Positions 21,266 through 24,624 of a stretch of DNA of 24,624 bases are shown here, one piece after another. Below the pieces are notes generated by a model, which worked only from the letters and a program-made list of their open reading frames with translations, did not search any database and was not told the DNA's origin. The DNA comes from a virus, in IMG/VR virus record IMGVR_UViG_3300042402_002201, positions 1-24,624 of that record; one strand, written 5' to 3'. Position numbers and translations under genes: made by a program. Numbering within the stretch: the first letter of the stretch is position 1; each line of letters starts with the position of its first letter.

Positions 21266-21969
21266 TACTGAAATATATGTCGGTTGCCTTCACCATATAT
21301 TTTAATATACTTACCGGCAAGCATGTCAGCCATTGCTTCAATTGGACTTCCGGGATAACTATCACCGGACTTAATCATGTTTAGTTCACCTTGACGAACA
21401 TGTACCAATTCATGGAAAACTGTGCGTAGAATGTCAACAAGGTTTCTGTTAGCAGTGTATACCCAAATGCTATCAGATCCATCGACATGCCCACCTGTAT
21501 GATGATTCTCTTGTGCTTCTTTTGTATCCATACTCAATTCAATTTTTGGCAAATTCTTAATGTTTAATTTGTCACCTGCCCATTGAGCAAACTTGTCTAC
21601 TTCATGTGCTAAATCATCGTCAACATTTTCAACTTCGTCAAGTTTGTTTTTAATCCAACTATCAGGAGTTTTCTTGAATTTTTTGACGAATAGGTCATGT
21701 AATGCCTTACCGGTTATATGGTGTTTCTTAGAAATCTTTCTCATCAATAAATCAATAGTATTATAGTCATGCTTTTTTAATGAAGGTAATTCTTTGGCTA
21801 ACTCTGATACTGCTGTTTCATGGATGCTCTCACCACCTGCGTCCCCGCCGGCATCACCCGACTCACTACCACCAAACCCATAGTAAGCAAAGCCCGGAAA
21901 AAAGTACTTTCTTAATGCACTTTTCTTGCGCTTTTTCTTTCGTTCAGTAATAAATTCAGTGGCTCTCAT
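21265..21969 (-). CDS. HExxH zincin-like protein, possibly virion-associated, 234 aa
   Basis: Residues 181-193 (LRTVFHELVHVRQ) hold the zinc metalloprotease motif HExxH (H186, E187, H190), and E211 in SPIEAMAD about 20 residues later fits the third ligand of gluzincin-type enzymes, so a metal site looks complete. The N-terminus is MRATEFITERKKKRKK, then a Gly-rich linker (GGSESGDAGGDAGGES). Short MRA.EFI-type starts are common in virion proteins of marine T4-like phages. It could be a protease acting on virion or host-surface proteins. The gene follows the barrel gene terminator and lacks a clear Shine-Dalgarno site; an ATAAATA motif lies only 8 bases before the ATG. The motif is firm, the target unknown. 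Confidence 0.75.
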   Translation of the reverse strand: MRATEFITERKKKRKKSALRKYFFPGFAYYGFGGSESGDAGGDAGGESIHETAVSELAKELPSLKKHDYNTIDLLMRKISKKHHITGKALHDLFVKKFKKTPDSWIKNKLDEVENVDDDLAHEVDKFAQWAGDKLNIKNLPKIELSMDTKEAQENHHTGGHVDGSDSIWVYTANRNLVDILRTVFHELVHVRQGELNMIKSGDSYPGSPIEAMADMLAGKYIKIYGEGNRHIFQ

Positions 21970-21976
21970 AGTCTAG

Positions 21977-21983
21977 TATTTAT
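21977..21983 (-). promoter_or_regulatory. ATAAATA, possible T4-type late promoter element
   Basis: ATAAATA on the minus strand matches seven of the eight bases of the T4 late consensus TATAAATA. It lies directly after the barrel-gene terminator and just before the HExxH gene. Transcription would begin about at the ATG, so the mRNA would be leaderless or nearly so, which is unusual and lowers confidence. Confidence 0.35.
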
Positions 21984-21986
21984 CCC

Positions 21987-22018
21987 AAAAGTAAGCCCGA
22001 GATAAACTCGGGCCTACT
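21987..22018 (-). terminator. Strong intrinsic terminator after the outer-membrane barrel gene
   Basis: On the minus strand AGTAGGCCCGAG (22018-22007) pairs with CTCGGGCTTACT (22001-21990) around the 5-base loop TTTAT: 12 bp with one G-T pair and a GC-rich core. TTTT follows (21990-21987). It lies 22 bases after the barrel-gene stop and is the clearest terminator in the window. Confidence 0.82.
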
Positions 22019-22039
22019 CTCAAACAACTAAATTCTAAA

Positions 22040-22612
22040 TTAGAACTTTGTTGTAAGACCTACACCAATTGCATCAACATCGTTACCACCACTACGTGTA
22101 CGATAATAAGTGACACCTGCATTGGTCTTTTTGGTTAGTGCGTAAGAAACGCCGCCGTGTAGACGATCTTCCTTAAGGTTACCGTCGCTAAAACCTTCAC
22201 GATGGCGATAGCCAGTGTTTAGGGTAAAGCCGGCTGCTAGTGGACGAGCAACTTCAAGGCCTGCGCCCCAAAATTTAAAGTTTCCACCTGAGGCACTGTC
22301 AGCAAGACGCTGTCCAACTTCTGCGTAGGCTACTGGCTTGAATCCAGCAAATTTACGTACTTCAGTTCCAGCCTTAACTGAAACTAAAGAATTCAACTTG
22401 CCTTCATTTGCTGGCTGAATGGCCTGCAATTCTGCACCTAGAAGTACTGAGCCAAAAGCCTTCTTCCATGCTTCGACACGATACTCTGTGGAGTCAGCCT
22501 TGTTTGAACGTGGGTCAGCAATACGAACTTCACCGGTTAGTGAAGATGCAAATGCTGTTACGGGCAAAGCGGCTGTTGCTGCCAATAGTGCTACTGTTAA
22601 AAGTTTCTTCAT
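22040..22612 (-). CDS. Phage-encoded outer-membrane beta-barrel protein
   Basis: The 190-aa protein starts with a typical Sec signal peptide, MKKLLTVALLAATAALPVTAFA, with likely cleavage after residue 22. The mature part alternates polar and hydrophobic residues in strands that end in aromatic residues (EYRVEAWKKAFGSVLLGAEL, PVAYAEVGQRLADS, FKFWGAGLEVARPL, FTLNTGYRHREGF, RLHGGVSYALTKK, AGVTYYRTRSG), and it ends in GVGLTTKF. A final Phe is the signal for BAM-driven insertion into the outer membrane. I count about eight strands, which suits a small barrel of the OmpX/OmpW size. AGAGGAAAAA precedes the ATG. It is likely to change the host surface, for example to block superinfection, change uptake, or replace a host porin. 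It strongly indicates a Gram-negative host. Confidence 0.85.
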   Translation of the reverse strand: MKKLLTVALLAATAALPVTAFASSLTGEVRIADPRSNKADSTEYRVEAWKKAFGSVLLGAELQAIQPANEGKLNSLVSVKAGTEVRKFAGFKPVAYAEVGQRLADSASGGNFKFWGAGLEVARPLAAGFTLNTGYRHREGFSDGNLKEDRLHGGVSYALTKKTNAGVTYYRTRSGGNDVDAIGVGLTTKF

Positions 22613-22635
22613 ATAGTTTTTCCTCTTTTTAAAGA

Positions 22636-22652
22636 ATCGTATTGTCTACGAT
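22636..22652 (-). repeat. Inverted repeat in the leader of the barrel gene
   Basis: ATCGTA and TACGAT form a perfect 6-bp dyad around a 5-base centre (TTGTC on the plus strand), 24 bases before the barrel ATG. It could be an operator or an mRNA-stabilising hairpin. No T-run follows it directly. Confidence 0.4.
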
Positions 22653-22653
22653 A

Positions 22654-22663
22654 TTAATATTTA
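22654..22663 (-). promoter_or_regulatory. TAAATATTAA element before the barrel gene
   Basis: The same 10-mer found before the sliding clamp gene (16463-16472). Here no good sigma70 promoter is visible in the 77-base gap, so this element, like the T4 late -10, may be the promoter of the barrel gene. AT-rich context makes chance possible. Confidence 0.35.
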
Positions 22664-22689
22664 AGTCATGTCTCTGTGTGTAAATTTTT

Positions 22690-23247
22690 TTATCTATTTG
22701 CTAATGGGTTGTCCAATGCTTGCTTGATCTTACCTTCTAATTTACGTTCCAAAGCCTGATTCTCACGCTTTAGTTCATTAACTGTAGCCTGTACTTCACG
22801 ACCATTGGCTTTTAATGTGCCTTCCATATCGCCTCTAATTGAACGGACCTCTGTGCGCAAATCTCTGACACTGTTGTCGGTTTCACGCTGGCTCATCTTT
22901 GCGGTTCGTTCTACGTCAGCAACTACGTCATCTAAACGACGGACATCGTTCTTTAAGTCAATTTTGATATCACGTGTATATTCTAGTTGCTTTTGGCTAT
23001 TCTCTTCAATAACTGCTAATCTCTTGTCAAAGTTTGTCAAGTCAGGCGCAACATATTTTTCAATCTTCATCTTCATATTGCGATAGTCATTGTAGAATTC
23101 GAATGCACCCCAACTTGCACCACCTAATGTAGTAAGTACAGGAATTGCTACAGCAAGAAATGTGCTGTTTAGTTTTAGTTTGAAGCCGGCAATACTGAAT
23201 TCATATGGCTTTGCCTCTTTCACGGATTGTTCGTCAATAATACTCAT
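22690..23247 (-). CDS. Membrane-anchored coiled-coil protein, 185 aa
   Basis: The protein begins MSIIDEQSVKEAKPYEF and has one hydrophobic segment at about residues 28-46 (NSTFLAVAIPVLTTLGGASWGAF), then a long charged helix to the end (KRLAVIEENSQKQLEY, DVRRLDDVVADVERTAKMSQ, VRDLRTEVRSIRGDMEGTL, ELKRENQALERKLEGKIKQAL), a clear coiled coil. This would sit in a membrane with the coiled coil on one side. An ATG 18 bases earlier (23265) overlaps the upstream gene and has a weak ribosome site; I prefer 23247, which follows GGAG and lies 1 base past the upstream stop. It lies between a repetitive surface-like protein and the outer-membrane barrel gene. It could be virion structure, a spanin- or holin-partner type membrane protein, or an exclusion factor; none can be shown. 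Confidence 0.75.
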   Translation of the reverse strand: MSIIDEQSVKEAKPYEFSIAGFKLKLNSTFLAVAIPVLTTLGGASWGAFEFYNDYRNMKMKIEKYVAPDLTNFDKRLAVIEENSQKQLEYTRDIKIDLKNDVRRLDDVVADVERTAKMSQRETDNSVRDLRTEVRSIRGDMEGTLKANGREVQATVNELKRENQALERKLEGKIKQALDNPLANR

Positions 23248-23248
23248 T

Positions 23249-24622
23249 TTATTTTTTTTCTCCATATTGTTGGTTCACCATTTCTTGGTGTTTTAATTCG
23301 CTAGCAAAGTTTAACAAACGAACTGCTTGCTGATTATCTATAACTCTTTGGTTTCTATAGATTTCTTTTGGTGCATAAAAAGCAACATCTCTCAACGCTA
23401 ATTGAAGATATGCGTTATATCCAACCGGCTGTACAGCCATTCTTTCTAAATTTACTCCGCCTGCTAATTCATTATTTTGTGCGGTTTTGTTCAATACGCT
23501 TTCTTTTTGTTCTACTGTATTGTTTGATGGTCTTGTATTATTCTCTACAATCTCAGTTAAAGGATTAGTACGATTAGTTAGGAAGTTGTTTGTAAAAACT
23601 ACTAAATCAGTGTCTTGAACTAATCTCATATCTGTAATTGCAGACTGCATTGTAGGTCTAGGTGCTTCTGTTATTGTTGGTCCTTGCAACACACTAATAG
23701 AGGATTCAGCAACTACTGGTTGAAAACTTGATTGCTGAACATTAGTAGTTTGAGTACGACTTGCTGAACTTACGGTAATAGAGTCATTGTTAGTAGTTGC
23801 TTGAACTGTAGTAGCAACACGAGGTGCCAACTGCGGAGTCATCATTACTTGAATTGATTGACTGCTAGCGGTTGACACTGCTACTGTAGGATTACTAGTC
23901 GCAACAATCATTGATTGTGTTGATGTACTTGCAGTCTGTGTTGATGAACTTGCAGTCTGTGTTGTGGTAGCAGATGCCATGCTTGATGCACTTGAAGTAG
24001 TAGCAACAGATATTGCTGTTTGTTCTGCTGCCTGAACTGCGGCTTGTGCAGTTTCATTCGCACTTGCAACTGCGGTTGCAACAATTGCCTGCTCTCTCTT
24101 TTCATTGTTTCTAATGGTTGATAGTGCTAAAGAAACTGAAGGTGATGAACTAGTTGAACTTGATGAACTACTAGTTTGCTGTGTTGTTTGCGTTTGTACT
24201 GAAGGGGTAACAGTTGCTACAGTTGCTACGGGTGTTGCACTAGCAGTGTTAGTGGTTGTTGAGGTTGTTGATGTAGTCGAGGTAGAAACAGGGGCAGAAA
24301 CAACTTCAGTGGTTGCCGCTACTGTGGCTGGTTGTGTAACTGTTGATTCTTGTGTAACTGGTTGGCTTGCCGCAGTTATAATTTCATTGATAGTGTTAGT
24401 AGTTGTATTATTAGTGGGCGCTGTTGGGGTAGTTGTATTATTGGTAGGTGCTAAACTATAGTTAAAACTGACATTTACATCTCTTAGTCTAGGACCATAA
24501 TAACCACTCCAAAATAAACTATCTGAACCAGTAGCACTAAATTCTAGTGATCCTAATGTATCAAATTTATGAGCAGTAGAAAAATTACTTGTACCAGAAA
24601 TCAATTCCCAGTTTTTTGGCAT
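23249..24622 (-). CDS. Ser/Thr/Ala/Gln-rich repetitive protein, probably 5'-truncated at the window edge
   Basis: The frame stays open to the right window edge; the Met at 24622 may be internal, so the true start is unknown. The visible 457 residues start with a beta-rich part (LGSLEFSATGSDSLFWSGYYG), then a long low-complexity region made of Thr, Ser, Ala, Val, Gln and Asn (about residues 58-300), including poly-Ser and Thr-Asn repeats, and end with a better ordered helical part (AYLQLALRDVAFYAPKEIYRNQ, LLNFASELKHQEM). Short tandem repeats at 23916-23964 and 24399-24452 lie inside. Composition like this is typical of extended stalks in adhesins and phage surface fibres. A virion or host-adhesion role is the best guess. 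No lipobox, signal peptide or catalytic motif is visible in the part present. Confidence 0.8.
   Translation of the reverse strand: MPKNWELISGTSNFSTAHKFDTLGSLEFSATGSDSLFWSGYYGPRLRDVNVSFNYSLAPTNNTTTPTAPTNNTTTNTINEIITAASQPVTQESTVTQPATVAATTEVVSAPVSTSTTSTTSTTTNTASATPVATVATVTPSVQTQTTQQTSSSSSSTSSSPSVSLALSTIRNNEKREQAIVATAVASANETAQAAVQAAEQTAISVATTSSASSMASATTTQTASSSTQTASTSTQSMIVATSNPTVAVSTASSQSIQVMMTPQLAPRVATTVQATTNNDSITVSSASRTQTTNVQQSSFQPVVAESSISVLQGPTITEAPRPTMQSAITDMRLVQDTDLVVFTNNFLTNRTNPLTEIVENNTRPSNNTVEQKESVLNKTAQNNELAGGVNLERMAVQPVGYNAYLQLALRDVAFYAPKEIYRNQRVIDNQQAVRLLNFASELKHQEMVNQQYGEKK
23916..23964 (-). repeat. Tandem 21-bp repeat in the repetitive protein gene
   Basis: Two 21-base units (23916-23936 and 23937-23957, differing at one base) and a partial third unit. 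They encode a seven-residue repeat of the type TQTAS[ST]S. The unit length keeps the frame, so copy number could change without breaking the gene. Confidence 0.8.
24399..24452 (-). repeat. 30-bp tandem repeat coding for APTNNTTT
   Basis: Two imperfect copies with a 30-base period (starting at 24399 and 24429) encode the ten-residue unit APTNNTTT plus two residues. It lies at the border between the beta-rich part and the low-complexity stalk. Confidence 0.7.
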
Positions 24623-24624
24623 TG

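Noticed and set aside
24105-24461. Open frame of 118 codons on the plus strand
   Set aside because: It is antisense to the low-complexity Thr/Val-rich part of the repetitive protein; its Val-rich sequence is a mirror of that composition. No ribosome site.
1-24624. QueC, needed to make preQ0
   Set aside because: No protein in the window shows the SGGxDS adenylation motif or the Cys zinc site of QueC.
1-24624. tRNA genes, CRISPR arrays, integrase, attachment sites
   Set aside because: Gaps between genes are all below about 80 bases and hold promoters or hairpins; nothing resembles these features.

Overview
The window looks like part of the genome of an uncultured tailed phage of the T4-like (Caudoviricetes, myovirus) type that infects a Gram-negative bacterium. 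The evidence is a T4-type family B DNA polymerase (gp43) with its sliding clamp (gp45), a DsbA-like small DNA-binding protein, very dense packing of small genes on one strand, and several small genes that recall conserved hypothetical proteins of marine and freshwater T4-like phages. A phage-encoded outer-membrane beta-barrel with a signal peptide, and near-consensus sigma70-type promoters, point to a proteobacterial host. I saw no tRNA, rRNA, CRISPR array, integrase or insertion sequence. Every gene I can support is on the minus strand, so transcription runs from high to low coordinates.

Layout, in transcription order. (1) 24622-21265: a Ser/Thr/Ala/Gln-rich repetitive protein cut by the window edge, a membrane-anchored coiled-coil protein, an outer-membrane beta-barrel followed by an intrinsic terminator, and a HExxH zincin-like protein; this looks like a virion or host-surface block. 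(2) 21265-20153: a glycosyltransferase-like protein ending at a terminator that overlaps the next promoter. (3) 20111-16526: promoter, DsbA-like protein, SGNH-like protein, DNA polymerase. (4) 16517-13182: strong promoter, sliding clamp, small virion-like protein, sulfotransferase, and a DpdA-like transglycosylase of the tRNA-guanine transglycosylase (TGT) superfamily. (5) 13168-3916: a long chain of overlapping genes: two small proteins, SGNH-like protein, divergent QueD-like T-fold protein, small protein, nucleotidyltransferase-cupin fusion, glycosyltransferase, GMP reductase, SGNH-like protein, Hc1-like protein, FolE, small membrane peptide, nucleotidyltransferase, Smr-domain protein, kinase-nucleotidyltransferase fusion. 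(6) 3876-1642: promoter, QueD, DadA-like FAD oxidoreductase, purine phosphoribosyltransferase. (7) 1641-1: promoter, small membrane peptide, QueE, and two small proteins, the last cut by the window edge.

The central theme is 7-deazaguanine DNA modification. FolE, QueD and QueE make 7-carboxy-7-deazaguanine (CDG) from GTP, and a TGT-like enzyme of the DpdA type would exchange guanine in DNA for a deazaguanine base. No QueC is visible, so either CDG is used directly, or the host or another part of the phage genome makes preQ0. Two purine genes that are uncommon in phages lie in the same transcription units: a Gpt-like phosphoribosyltransferase and a GMP reductase. I infer that they could recycle the free guanine that DNA transglycosylation releases, which would make a closed modification-plus-salvage system. 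A DadA-like oxidoreductase between queD and gpt, and a second protein with the QueD motif order but without its catalytic Asp-His pair, are candidates for undescribed parts of this system.

A second theme is glycan or small-molecule chemistry: three HxGH nucleotidyltransferases (one fused to an APS-kinase-like domain, one to a cupin), two glycosyltransferase-like proteins, three SGNH-like proteins and a sulfotransferase.
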